From: Neotabrizicola shimadae
GTDB taxonomy: Bacteria; Pseudomonadota; Alphaproteobacteria; Rhodobacterales; Rhodobacteraceae
Assembly: GCF_019623905.1 (NCBI RefSeq)
Contig: NZ_CP069370.1
Span: 3,106,001-3,170,000, forward strand
Reading direction: 5' to 3'
Length of the DNA: 64,000 nt
The notes under the pieces are model-generated. The model searched no databases, was not told where the DNA came from, and saw only the letters and a program-made list of their open reading frames with translations. Position numbers and translations under genes: made by a program. Shown one piece after another: positions 44,301 through 52,440 of the stretch. Within the stretch, counting starts at the first letter, position 1. Each line of letters begins with the position of its first letter.

Positions 44301-45645
44301 CGCCCTCGGTCATCGTCATGTCTTCGATGGAAAGGCTTGGCAATTCGCCGGGGGTCGGATCGACATCGTTGTCGGTGATGGTCCCCGTGGCGGTTGCGGT
44401 TCCCGGGCGAGCCCCTTCGGCGGAGGACAGCATGACGGTGAAGGTTTCGGTCGGCTCGACGAGGGTGTCGTTCAGGACGGGAACGCGGATCACCGCGCGG
44501 GTCTGGCCTGCCCCGATGGTCAGGGTGCCGACCTGGGCCACATAGTCCGATCCACCATTCGCCAGGCCGTTCAGGGTGGTGTAGCTGACCGACACGTCAT
44601 GGTCGGCAGCAAAGGAGAGGCTGACCACGAAGGTCAGGATGCTGCGGCCTGTGTCGCCCTCGACAAGGGTGGCGTCTGCAATGGACAGGACCGGCGTCGT
44701 GGCGGCGGCGGCGTCAAGCGCGGCCTGCCATTCCGCCCGGGCGTCGGGGGAAAGGGCCGTGATGTTCGACATGGTCAGTTCGGCCATGGCGACGCCGGTG
44801 AGCGTGTAGGTCTGCTTGTTGCCGACGATGGTGATGACGGTGGAGCCGCCGGACTCGGCCAGTTCGAACTCGGACGCCTTGAACCAGCCGAAATCCAGCG
44901 TATCGCCGGCGGGGTCGAAATCCAGCACGGTGTCGACGCCATAAAGCCAGGAGATCGTGAACACCTCTCCGGCGACACCTGTGGGCGGGTCGCCGGTGCC
45001 CACGCCTGTCGGCCAGTCATCGGTGCCGGCAACCGGCATGTCCTGCGGCACGATCCGGTCATCGGGGATGGTGCCCAGTCCCAGTTGCAGATGCACCCGG
45101 TCTTCTCGCACCTGGGAATAGTAGAACAGGAAGTTATCGGTGGAGAGTTCCGCCTTCGTCACACCCAGGAGGATGAGCGACTGCCCCGTTCCCGTGTTGG
45201 AGATGATGACACCGTCGGCGCCATCGGTCATGGTGATCTGCTCGCGCGAGCCGTAGTAGCGGAAGTCCACCACATCCGTCGCGGGATCGAAAGCCACGCG
45301 GTCGATGCGGCCGATTTCATGCGACCGCGCATAGACCGTATGGGCCGCTGGCGTGACGCCCTGCTCCCAGGCAAGCGCGCCGCTGAGGCTTTCGCGCAGA
45401 TGGGCATTCTCGATCGGCAGGAAACTGTCCACCGTCAGTTGGCCAAGGGACACGCCCGTGATGATGATCGTGTCGCCCGTCCAGGGATTCATGAACCCGA
45501 CACCCGTGCTTGTGTCGACGACGATGAAGTTGTGCACCGACACCCCGCCCAGGTCGAGTTTGTCATGCGCGGGGTCAAAGCCGGTTATGTCGGCGGCGGT
45601 TGTGTCCACGGCATAGATGGTTCCGCCGGTTGCGCTGGTGGCCAT
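41386..45645 (-). CDS. Large secreted GH5 glycanase with CBM2 and five Calx-beta domains
   Basis: 1419 residues from the ATG at 45645 (GAGGAG in front). There is no N-terminal signal peptide; a hydrophobic C-terminus (LGLSLEGLLV) suits type I secretion. Layout: three related about 95-residue repeats with FDPAxDxLDFG and LxGVxxAELT motifs (1-315); Calx-beta 1-3 (about 316-426, 435-542, 544-656); CBM2 (about 669-761); Calx-beta 4 (769-879); a fifth Calx-beta split into 886-900 and about 1268-1370; and, between the halves, a GH5 domain (about 915-1255) with acid/base Glu1065 (HNEPYNG) and nucleophile Glu1183 (VGEFG). Likely a cellulase or related beta-glucanase bound to cellulose by CBM2. Confidence 0.9.
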   Translation of the reverse strand: MATSATGGTIYAVDTTAADITGFDPAHDKLDLGGVSVHNFIVVDTSTGVGFMNPWTGDTIIITGVSLGQLTVDSFLPIENAHLRESLSGALAWEQGVTPAAHTVYARSHEIGRIDRVAFDPATDVVDFRYYGSREQITMTDGADGVIISNTGTGQSLILLGVTKAELSTDNFLFYYSQVREDRVHLQLGLGTIPDDRIVPQDMPVAGTDDWPTGVGTGDPPTGVAGEVFTISWLYGVDTVLDFDPAGDTLDFGWFKASEFELAESGGSTVITIVGNKQTYTLTGVAMAELTMSNITALSPDARAEWQAALDAAAATTPVLSIADATLVEGDTGRSILTFVVSLSFAADHDVSVSYTTLNGLANGGSDYVAQVGTLTIGAGQTRAVIRVPVLNDTLVEPTETFTVMLSSAEGARPGTATATGTITDNDVDPTPGELPSLSIEDMTMTEGEDGMGHMHLMVMLSKPSTETITVRYSTVDGTAKAGSDYTAGSGTLTFAPGQTSAMIMIPVTDDSAIEATERFRVRLTAPTNATIADGVAVATILNDDLPSLSISDAQATEADDGSVVMRFTLTLSEPAKTAVQVDFATQDVTALAGSDYVARQGTIGFAPGETVKTISVRLIGDDVAEAVETFRIKLGNVQGAVLADSVGAGRIADDDRSAATLLAASAAASSGTVDYVLANQWSTGFTADMTVGAGTLPLTGWTVEFDATFTITNIWNAVITSHVGTHYVIENASYNANIAAGAETSFGFQASGTATEVTGLELNGDAILDLPGITVADARLVEGDAGQAEMVFSLSLSDASEDAVTVQFRTADGTAVAGSDYVRQSGLVTFAAGETTQSVRIKIIGDTVQERNESVRLLLSNAEGATIEDATGRGIIVNNDDAGPGAPSVSISDGRIREGTAATGWLSTSGNQIVDADGNPVQISGVNWFGFEGTNMNPNGLWTRSYQDMMKQMVDEGFNTIRLPFSSDMLHSTATPGGIDYSKNPDLQGLTALQIMDKIVAYAEEIGLKIILDHHRSSAGNGTSENGLWYDSAHSQADWVADWQMLAQRYAANTAVIGADLHNEPYNGTWGGGGANDWALAAETAGNAIGAVNFNWLIFVEGVGSYKGDNYWWGGNLMGVRDRPIDLNLDNKLVYSPHDYPQTVYDQSWFSDPAYPDNLDEVFDEAWGYIYREGIAPVYVGEFGTKLATTKDAQWLDALTAYLGGDFDNDGTSDIAAGTKGISWTYWSWNPNSGDTGGILKDDWISVNENKMAHLTPIADDLIETGGSTGDETRYVSFNVTLSEAPTTDVTVDWRTVAGTATAADFEADSGRLTFKAGETAKVIRIAVTGDALAEGNEGFSVLLSNPYGVTVSDGRGLGTIVDDDALASSMDAVLGAVAAGDVGADSFEFALGGLAANSPALPDLGAILGLSLEGLLV

Positions 45646-45827
45646 GTCGGTCTCCTCGGTCGTTGCAACCGGGAAATGAGCACGCACCGCCCGTGGCTCA
45701 CTATGGGAGAGGTCCCGAAACTCGATGAAATCGGACCGAAAGTCGGTGGTTCCGGCAGGGTCTGGAGGTGGCTCGCGAGGTGCAGGGAACTTGCCGCCAC
45801 GTCATCCGCCGCGCTGTGGCGGTATTC

Positions 45828-46553
45828 TCAGCGCGACGCAAGCAGGGCGCGCAGGCGCGAGCTGGCGGTGCGACCGATGGGCAGCGGGGCCTCCAGGCCA
45901 TCCAGCGTGACGAGGGTGAGGTTGCGATCCTTCATGGCGATGCGCCTTACGCGCCGGGCGTTCAGGATGGTTGACCGGTCAAGGCGCTGGAACAAGGCCG
46001 GGGGCAGCGTCCGTTCGAAATGGCCAAGCGAGCGCAGGATCAGAAGGGTCGGCTGGCGCGAGATGAGCACCCGGCTGAAGTCGCCTTCGGCGACGACGGC
46101 GGCGATCTCTGCCGGATCGGCAAAGACGGTCCGGCTGGGGGTGCGCAGTTCGATCACCGGCGCTTCGGCAGAGGCGGACGGGGTGGGGTAGGTCGGGCTT
46201 GCCAGCAACCGTTCGATCCGCTGGAGCGTATCTTCCAAACGTTCAGGCAGGACTGGCTTTACCAGATAGTCCACGGCCTCGACCGAAAACGCCTTCACCG
46301 CGTAATGTGAATGCGCGGTCACAAAGACGACGACGGGTTGAGGGTCAAGTGCAGCAAGCAGATCGAACCCCGTGCCGCCCCGCAGCTGGACGTCGAGAAA
46401 CACAACGTCGGGACGCTCTGACTGGATCATCCGGGCGGCCTGATCCAGCGTCTGGGCGGTGCCCACGACATCGACATCGCCACGCAGAGCGACCAGGCGA
46501 CGCAGCGCAAGGATGGCATGAGGCTCGTCATCGACGATCACGGCGCGGAGCAC
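45828..46553 (-). CDS. LytTR-type response regulator
   Basis: 241 residues. Receiver domain (1-120) with acidic VDDEPHA, phospho-acceptor D in VVFLDVQLRGGTG, and K in YLVKPV. A LytTR DNA-binding domain (about 130-238) follows, with AEGDFSRVLI and LNARRVRRI. It overlaps the kinase gene by 16 bp. The GH5 gene lies 182 bp downstream in the same direction and could be its target, but I found no convincing paired LytTR sites. Confidence 0.93.
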   Translation of the reverse strand: MLRAVIVDDEPHAILALRRLVALRGDVDVVGTAQTLDQAARMIQSERPDVVFLDVQLRGGTGFDLLAALDPQPVVVFVTAHSHYAVKAFSVEAVDYLVKPVLPERLEDTLQRIERLLASPTYPTPSASAEAPVIELRTPSRTVFADPAEIAAVVAEGDFSRVLISRQPTLLILRSLGHFERTLPPALFQRLDRSTILNARRVRRIAMKDRNLTLVTLDGLEAPLPIGRTASSRLRALLASR

Positions 46554-47629
46554 GGCTCTCCCTCCAGGACCAGACTTGCCACAACATAGCCCTGCTCTTC
46601 CAACAGGGCGAAACGATGGCGTCCGGGGTAGTGCAGTTCAAGCCGACGTGCGACATTGGACAGCCCGATCCGCGACCCGTGCCGGGCTTGCGCGGGATCG
46701 AGGCTGCCGCGATTGCGGACGGTCACGGCCAGGGACGCGCCCGAGCGGCGCAGATCGACCTGGACCTCGGCGTTCGGGGCCGCAGTGCCGTGCTCTATGG
46801 CATTTTCGACAAGCGGTTGCAGCAGGAAGCTGGCGATGTGGCATCCCAGGGCATCGGAATCGACCTCGATAGCGGCGGTCAGGCGCTGTCCGAAGCGCAG
46901 TCTGTGAAGCGCGAGGTAGGCCTCCAGGCTTTCGACCTCGTCATTCACGGTGCTGACGAGGCGATCCACCCCTTCGAGGGCATGGCGCAGGAAGTGGGAC
47001 AGGTCGATCAGGACAGCTTGCGCCGCCTTTGGATCGGACGCGATTTCCTGCGAGATGCCGTTGAGCGTGTTGACCAGGAAATGCGGGTTCAACTGCAGGC
47101 GCAGGCGCTGCAGGTCCAGGCGAAGCGCCGCTGCCTCGGCCTGCGCGGCGCGAAGTTCTTCCTGGCGGCGGGCGCGCTCGGCTGCGATCCAGAAGCAGAT
47201 CAGGCTCCAGCCGCCGATGACCATGAAGTAGTAGAAGCCCGCAATCGCGGCATCCTCGGCCCCGGACCGGCCCGGCATCGGCCCGCCGAATCCGATCCGC
47301 AGGAGAAGGCTGGTGGCGACCAGCAGAAGGGCAGAGGCGAGCGAGAGGCCAAGGACCCAGGCGACAGCCACCGGGGTGAAGCGACCGGCGAAACCCTTTC
47401 GTTCGTAGATGGCCGCGACGAAGATGGCGAGGGCAAGCACCAGGGGTGTCAGTACCGCCGTCAGGGCAAGGGTGACCTTCAGGTCCTGGTAGACCGTGTA
47501 GCGTGTCACGAAATCCAGGACGGCGAAGAGCCCGCCCGCCATGATCTTCTGCCGCGCGCCGAAGACGGAGTCTCGCGGCGAGGCCACCCCACCGGGGGAT
47601 TGCTTGGGGGAAAGGGCAACCCTGCGCAT
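46538..47629 (-). CDS. LytS/YehU-type sensor histidine kinase
   Basis: About 363 residues with four hydrophobic segments in the N-terminal third, then a His_kinase domain with phospho-accepting His in QLNPHFLVNTLNGI and a HATPase domain (LLQPLVENAIEHG, GSRIGLSNVARRL). No separate extracellular sensor domain is visible; signals may be read in the membrane. The start is uncertain: GTG at 47695, ATG at 47629 or ATG at 47542 all keep the domains. Confidence 0.9.
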   Translation of the reverse strand: MRRVALSPKQSPGGVASPRDSVFGARQKIMAGGLFAVLDFVTRYTVYQDLKVTLALTAVLTPLVLALAIFVAAIYERKGFAGRFTPVAVAWVLGLSLASALLLVATSLLLRIGFGGPMPGRSGAEDAAIAGFYYFMVIGGWSLICFWIAAERARRQEELRAAQAEAAALRLDLQRLRLQLNPHFLVNTLNGISQEIASDPKAAQAVLIDLSHFLRHALEGVDRLVSTVNDEVESLEAYLALHRLRFGQRLTAAIEVDSDALGCHIASFLLQPLVENAIEHGTAAPNAEVQVDLRRSGASLAVTVRNRGSLDPAQARHGSRIGLSNVARRLELHYPGRHRFALLEEQGYVVASLVLEGEPCSAP

Positions 47630-47768
47630 CTTCAAGGGCGTTGCCGTGAACCTGCGATCCGGATGCAGAACCTCACGGGCATTCCTCCCTGTCACACCTT
47701 GGTTTCCTGATAGGAAAGCGGCTTCTTCGAGACAAGTGACCTGGAGCCCGGTCGATCTGCAATGCGCC

Positions 47769-48563
47769 TCAGAACGCTGGTGTCACCGGCGAGAGCCCAT
47801 CAAGCGGCTGGCTTTCTACCTTGCGCAACAATCCGATGACGTCGGCCACCATCTTTTCGGCGGTGAGGTGGCCCTTTTCAGCCGTGCCGAGGTGGGCCTC
47901 GCCCACCACGCCGGCCGGGTTGAGATCCGACGCGATCCAGGCGGCAGAAATGCCGCCGATGGGAGAGATCGCCGCAGTCTCGGCGCTGGAGCGGAAGTCC
48001 TGTGCCTGGGACATGTCCACCGTGTCGGGCCTGAAGGCCAGCAGCAGCGAGGTCTCGACATCGCCGCCGTGGATGCCGAACGTTGTCTCTTGCGGGGAAT
48101 ACAGGCCTTCGGGCAGTCCGTGCGCCCCCCAGCCCAGCTTGACCACATACATGCCGGCCCGGACCCGAAGCTCGCGCCCGACGATGGAAATCAGGTCCAC
48201 GTTGCCGCCGTGGCTGTTCAGGATCACCAGCTTGCGCACCCCGGCACGGGCGACGGACAGGCCGATCTCGGTCCAGACCGCCAGAGCCGTCGGAGCGGTA
48301 AGGGTCAGGGTTCCGGGTGCCCAGAGATGCTCGTTCGACTTGCCGACCGCTTGGGTGGGCAGGATGCGCAGGTCAAGGTCATCAGGGCAGCGGGCGCGCA
48401 GCAGGTCCAGCAGCCCTTCATTGATGATGGTGTCGGTGCCCACTGGCAGATGCGGCCCATGCTGTTCGATGGCGGCTGTGGGCAGGATGGCGATGGTCTT
48501 CAACGGATCGACCGTCTTCCATTCCGGGGCGCGATAATCCTTCCAGTCAAGGCGGCGTGTCAT
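47769..48563 (-). CDS. Creatininase-family amidohydrolase
   Basis: 264 residues with the family metal motifs: AAIEQHGPHLPVGTDT, ILNSHGGNVDL and FGIHGGDVETSLLL. The family hydrolyses cyclic or linear amides (creatinine, formamides in riboflavin/F420 paths, mycofactocin peptides). The exact substrate is unknown. It is the last gene of an eight-gene operon with an importer and a deaminase-like enzyme, so ring opening or amide hydrolysis of an imported N-compound is likely. Confidence 0.9.
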   Translation of the reverse strand: MTRRLDWKDYRAPEWKTVDPLKTIAILPTAAIEQHGPHLPVGTDTIINEGLLDLLRARCPDDLDLRILPTQAVGKSNEHLWAPGTLTLTAPTALAVWTEIGLSVARAGVRKLVILNSHGGNVDLISIVGRELRVRAGMYVVKLGWGAHGLPEGLYSPQETTFGIHGGDVETSLLLAFRPDTVDMSQAQDFRSSAETAAISPIGGISAAWIASDLNPAGVVGEAHLGTAEKGHLTAEKMVADVIGLLRKVESQPLDGLSPVTPAF

Positions 48564-48575
48564 GGGGCGGGCCTT

Positions 48576-49181
48576 TCAGGGCATTGGGCCGATCAAGCGA
48601 TCCATCCGGGCTGCCACGCGCGCAAGTTGGCGGGCGCGGCTGTCGGGGGTCGAGGAATCCATCAGGTAGTGGGCGGCAAAGACCTTGCGCATGCGCCGGG
48701 TGCCAAGCCAGCCCACGCCCCGCATCAGCTGGCGCTTGCCGGGCGCGCCGACCAGGGCGGTCAGCCACCACGAGGCGCCGCAGGTGGTGAAGACGCCAAG
48801 GCGGGTGATGTGCCCGAGGCCGGGACGGATGGTGCTGTTCGTGGCATCGGGCATGAAGAAGGCGACGTCAGGCAGAAGCACGCGGTCCAGCCAGCCCTTC
48901 AACATCGCGGGAAGCCCGTACCACCAGGTCGGATAGACGAAGATCAGCGTGTCGCACCAGGCAATGTCGGCGCAATGATCCTGGACCGGGGCGCGGTTGG
49001 CCGGGCAGTCCAGATAGCCCTCGTGCTCGGTGGCGGTCAGAACGGGCTGGAAGCCTTCGGCGTACAGGTCGCGCAGGCGGACTTCGGCCCCCGCCTGGGT
49101 CAGCTTGTCCAGTATGACATCCCGCACACCTGAAGTGAAGCTGCCCGGCCGGGGATGGCAGTAGACGACCAGCGCCCGCAT
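48576..49181 (-). CDS. Flavodoxin-fold NAD(P)H:quinone oxidoreductase 1
   Basis: 201 residues of the KefF/NQO1 (Flavodoxin_2) family: VVYCHPRPGSFTSGV phosphate-binding loop, DLYAEGFQPVL, FVYPTWWYGLPAMLKGWLDRV and TCGASWW. It carries FMN or FAD and reduces quinones or quinone-like substrates. A paralogue overlaps its 5' end by 1 bp. With two such proteins in the operon, a quinonoid or azo-type intermediate, or redox coupling to the FAD oxidoreductase, is possible. Confidence 0.88.
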   Translation of the reverse strand: MRALVVYCHPRPGSFTSGVRDVILDKLTQAGAEVRLRDLYAEGFQPVLTATEHEGYLDCPANRAPVQDHCADIAWCDTLIFVYPTWWYGLPAMLKGWLDRVLLPDVAFFMPDATNSTIRPGLGHITRLGVFTTCGASWWLTALVGAPGKRQLMRGVGWLGTRRMRKVFAAHYLMDSSTPDSRARQLARVAARMDRLIGPMP

Positions 49182-49762
49182 CAGAACGCCTCCATCTCGG
49201 ACCTGACTTGGGACAGGAAGGCGGACGTCCGGTCTTTCGTGACGTTGTTCATGTCGTAGAGGGCAAGGTAGCGCGTCTTGCCGGCCTGGGCGATGCGGGA
49301 CATCGTGCGCTTGACGATCCGGCGCGGCGGATCGCCCGCAAGGAAGCTGCGCAGCCGGGTGCCGCCGTAGGTCGTGATCGCGGCAAGCTTCTGGATGTTG
49401 GTCAGCGCGGGGGCGACGCGGCCTTCGCGCAGGTCGAAGCTGACGCCGGGCAGGAACACACGGTCGAAATACCCCTTCAGGATCGCCGGAAAGCCGTAGT
49501 TCCAGACCGGGAACACCAGCACCAGCGCATCGGCTGCGCGCAGACGGTCGACGTAGCCATGAACAGGGGCGATGTTGCGCGTTGTGTCGTGATACAGGCG
49601 CCGCTCTTCGGCCGAGAGCACGGGATTGAAGCCTTCGGCATAAAGGTCGCAGTCATCCACCTGCCAGCCGCGCGCCGTCAGGGTTTCGACCGTGGTGCGG
49701 TGCAGCGCCGCGGAAAAGCTGTCGTCCAGCGGATGGGCAAAGAGGACGAGCGCCCGGCTCAT
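49181..49762 (-). CDS. Flavodoxin-fold NAD(P)H:quinone oxidoreductase 2
   Basis: 193 residues from the ATG at 49762, which overlaps the upstream stop (ATGA). Same family as its neighbour: LFAHPLDDSFSAALH, DLYAEGFNPVLSAEE, VFPVWNYGFPAILKGYFDRV and TTYGGTR. The two share the DLYAEGF-PVL and ILKGYFDRV/MLKGWLDRV blocks but differ widely elsewhere, so this is an old duplication, perhaps forming a heterodimer. Confidence 0.88.
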   Translation of the reverse strand: MSRALVLFAHPLDDSFSAALHRTTVETLTARGWQVDDCDLYAEGFNPVLSAEERRLYHDTTRNIAPVHGYVDRLRAADALVLVFPVWNYGFPAILKGYFDRVFLPGVSFDLREGRVAPALTNIQKLAAITTYGGTRLRSFLAGDPPRRIVKRTMSRIAQAGKTRYLALYDMNNVTKDRTSAFLSQVRSEMEAF

Positions 49763-51147
49763 TCTGCCGCCTTCCGAAGCCCCGGCCACGCATACATCCG
49801 GTCATAAGCCCAATCGGGATCATCCCAGGCGATCATCTTGCCGGGGTTCAAGAGACCCTTGGGATCGGCCTCGCGCTTGAATTCCAGCTGGCGCAGGTCG
49901 ACCGTCTGGCGACCGCCCTCTTCCAGCGTGTAGCGGTGGGGGTTGAAGATCAGCGCGCCCATTTCCTCGTGCTGGCGGATGATTTCGTCAAGCCGGTCCT
50001 CCGTCGTGAACTTCACCAGCGACAGCCCGCCCATGGCCACGCGCCCGCCGGACCGCGTCACTTCGACATGCTGCAGCACCTCGGGGGAGAAGCGGGCGCG
50101 CACCTCCTCGACCAGCGGCAAGGGATCGTCGCTGCCATAGCCAACCTGAAGATAGGTGATCGACGTGTCCACCTTCATGGCGCGCAACGTGGTGTGGTTC
50201 CAGCAGTATTCGAAAATCTGGCCTGGCTCGCGGTCCCACTTTGTGCTGTCGGAGCGATAGATGATCTGCGCCGGGTGGCGGGCAAGGAAGGTCAGGAAGC
50301 CCCCCATCGCGTGCGGCGCGACCATCAGCGCCACAACCGCCTGCCCTGTCCCGACATGGGGCGCGACCCGCTGGAAATAGTCCTGGGCGATCGGGGCTTC
50401 GAAGACGGTGGCGAGCTTGATGAGGATGCCGTCCTCGGCGGCCAGGTCATAGGCCATGCGGTTGGCCGCTGCGAAATCGTCCAGCGTCACGAAGATCTGC
50501 ACCCAGTCATAGGCCGGGGCCAGCGGCATCTCCAGCTCGGTGATGATGCCGTTCGTGCCGTAGGCGTGGCTGATGCGGTGGATTTCCTCGCCGGTGAAGT
50601 CCAGCACGCGCGGCTCGGCCTCCATCGTCACGACGCGCAGGCGGATGATGTTGCCAAGATCACGCAAGCCACCCCACCGGACCGAGCCGACCCCGCCCGA
50701 TCCGCCGGCCACAAAGCCGCCGATGGTCGCCGTGGCCCAGGTCGAGGAATACATGCGCAGTTCCTGATGCGGCGCGCAGGCTTCGTCGATGTCCTTCAGC
50801 AGCGCGCCGGGTTCCACGATCACGCGGCCGGGCTGGATGTCCTTGATCCGGTTCATCTTGTGCAGGTGCATCACGCAGCCCCCCGCAAGGGGCATCGCCT
50901 GGCCATAGTTTCCGGTGCCGGTGCCGCGCGTCGTGACCGGCACGTCATGGGCATGGCAGACCTTCAGCACCTCGATCACCTCTGCCTCGGTCCGCGGCGT
51001 CACGACGAAATCGGCCGTCACATGGTCCAGCCGCGCCTTCAGGACGGGCGAGTACCAGAAGAAATCCCGGCTCTTTGCCTTGATCGAGGCTGGGTTGACG
51101 TCGAGATCCAGGTGGGAAAGGGCGGCCTTGGCGGCATCTAGGTTCAT
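49759..51147 (-). CDS. FAD-binding oxidoreductase (GlcD/VAO-type)
   Basis: 462 residues with a PCMH-type FAD domain: VVTPRTEAEVIEVLKVCHAHDVPVTTRGTGTGNYGQ, GRVIVEPGALL, and TIGGFVAGGSGGVGSVRWGGLRDLG. The C-terminus ends DPKGLLNPGKM, as in glycolate and D-lactate dehydrogenases. It oxidises a hydroxy acid or related compound, with electrons possibly passing to quinone. No iron-sulfur partner subunits are nearby. Overlaps the following gene by 4 bp. Confidence 0.88.
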   Translation of the reverse strand: MNLDAAKAALSHLDLDVNPASIKAKSRDFFWYSPVLKARLDHVTADFVVTPRTEAEVIEVLKVCHAHDVPVTTRGTGTGNYGQAMPLAGGCVMHLHKMNRIKDIQPGRVIVEPGALLKDIDEACAPHQELRMYSSTWATATIGGFVAGGSGGVGSVRWGGLRDLGNIIRLRVVTMEAEPRVLDFTGEEIHRISHAYGTNGIITELEMPLAPAYDWVQIFVTLDDFAAANRMAYDLAAEDGILIKLATVFEAPIAQDYFQRVAPHVGTGQAVVALMVAPHAMGGFLTFLARHPAQIIYRSDSTKWDREPGQIFEYCWNHTTLRAMKVDTSITYLQVGYGSDDPLPLVEEVRARFSPEVLQHVEVTRSGGRVAMGGLSLVKFTTEDRLDEIIRQHEEMGALIFNPHRYTLEEGGRQTVDLRQLEFKREADPKGLLNPGKMIAWDDPDWAYDRMYAWPGLRKAAE

Positions 51148-51168
51148 GTCTGGCTCCGGTCGGGCGTG

Positions 51169-52440
51169 TCAGGCCCGCATCAGGGGGTCGAGTTCCGCGT
51201 AATCGGGCAGGGTCCGGTCGATGGCACGCCCTGCCCGCAACACGATACGGTCCGCTTGCGGGCGGGCGAAAAGCTCGGTCCAGCTTCGCGCCTTGCAGAT
51301 CACAAGATCGGCCGGTGCGCCGGGCGCGAAGGACGGCTGCGCGAACCCGCAGGCCAGGGCGGGGTTGACGCTGAATGCCAGAGGCCAGTCCGGCCCGGAA
51401 TGATCCAGGTGGCCGATCCGGGTTGCCTCGCGCATCACTTCGATCATGTCCATGTCGCCATAGGCATAGAAGGGATCGCGGGTGTTGTCCGAGGCGAAGG
51501 AGACCCGGATGCCCCGTGCCTGCATCTCGTGCACCAGCGTGATGCCGCGAAAGCGCGGGGTGCGGGCGGCGTGCCGGTCCTGCAGATACAGGTTGCACAT
51601 CGGCAGGCTGACCACGTTGATGCCCGCCTTTGCCACCAGGTCCAGCGTTTCCAGCGCCTCGTGCTCGGGCATGGTGGACAGCGAACACAGGTGGCCCACC
51701 GTCACCGGGGCGTCGAAGCTGCGGTCAATCACGGTCTGGGCCAGGACCTTCAGCGTGTTGCAGGTCGGGTCCAGCGTCTCGTCCACATGGAAATCGGCGT
51801 CCAGCCCGTGCTTGATCGCCAGGTCGAAGAAGGCGTCAAGATATGCCTGAAGACCGGGCACCTTGTAGGTCACCATGCCCAGCACTCCGCCCGAGGCGGC
51901 GGTGATCCGGGCGGTCTCTTCGAAGGCGGGCGTGCCCACGCTTTCGCAGCCGACCAGGCAGGACGCCTGCAGGTCGACCCGCCCGGCCCAATCGGCCCGC
52001 ACTTCGCGGAACACGCCCCAGGAAATCGCGTCCTGCGGCGGGATGCTGTCCAGATGCGTGCGGATGGCCGAGGTTCCATGGGCCAAGGCGCAGCGCAGCG
52101 AGAACTCCATCCGCGCGCGCACATCCTCGGCGGACCACGACGCCTCGCGGTCGCCGCCCACGGCCGTCAGCGCGCCGGCAAAGCTGCCATCGGGGTTCGG
52201 CGTGCGGGGCCAGATATGGCCCTTGTCCAGATGTGTGTGCATGTCGGTGAAGGTCGGAAAGACCATTGCGCGGCCCATGTCCACCGCAGGCGCCGCCGGA
52301 TCATCCGCCACGATCCGCCCGCCCTCGATGGTCAGCGCCAGCGGCACAAGGTCCCCCTGCTGTCCCAGCAGGCAGGCGGGGGCGGTCATGTTGGCCAGCC
52401 GCAGGCGCGGCAGGTCGGGAAGGGTCCGGAAATCCATCAT
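51169..52440 (-). CDS. Cytosine-deaminase-like amidohydrolase
   Basis: 423 residues from the ATG at 52440 (ATGA overlap with the permease). Amidohydrolase metal motifs: FTDMHTHLDKGH (HxH, about residues 66-77), FHVDET (substrate/metal His and Glu), VGHLCSLS and ASDNTRDPFYAYGDMDM, closest in style to cytosine/isocytosine deaminases and N-substituted triazine deaminases. The WPRTPNPDGSF insertion after HLDKGH is characteristic of this branch. It probably deaminates or hydrolyses an imported N-heterocycle. Confidence 0.88.
   Translation of the reverse strand: MMDFRTLPDLPRLRLANMTAPACLLGQQGDLVPLALTIEGGRIVADDPAAPAVDMGRAMVFPTFTDMHTHLDKGHIWPRTPNPDGSFAGALTAVGGDREASWSAEDVRARMEFSLRCALAHGTSAIRTHLDSIPPQDAISWGVFREVRADWAGRVDLQASCLVGCESVGTPAFEETARITAASGGVLGMVTYKVPGLQAYLDAFFDLAIKHGLDADFHVDETLDPTCNTLKVLAQTVIDRSFDAPVTVGHLCSLSTMPEHEALETLDLVAKAGINVVSLPMCNLYLQDRHAARTPRFRGITLVHEMQARGIRVSFASDNTRDPFYAYGDMDMIEVMREATRIGHLDHSGPDWPLAFSVNPALACGFAQPSFAPGAPADLVICKARSWTELFARPQADRIVLRAGRAIDRTLPDYAELDPLMRA

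Noticed and set aside
45646-45827. LytTR binding repeats in front of the GH5 gene
   Set aside because: An imperfect TGAGC/GCTCA inverted repeat is present (about 45677-45700), but no pair of LytTR-type direct repeats could be supported.
43132-46191. A 1019-codon open frame on the plus strand opposite the GH5 protein and response regulator
   Set aside because: Low-complexity shadow of clear Calx-beta, CBM2 and LytTR coding sequence on the other strand.
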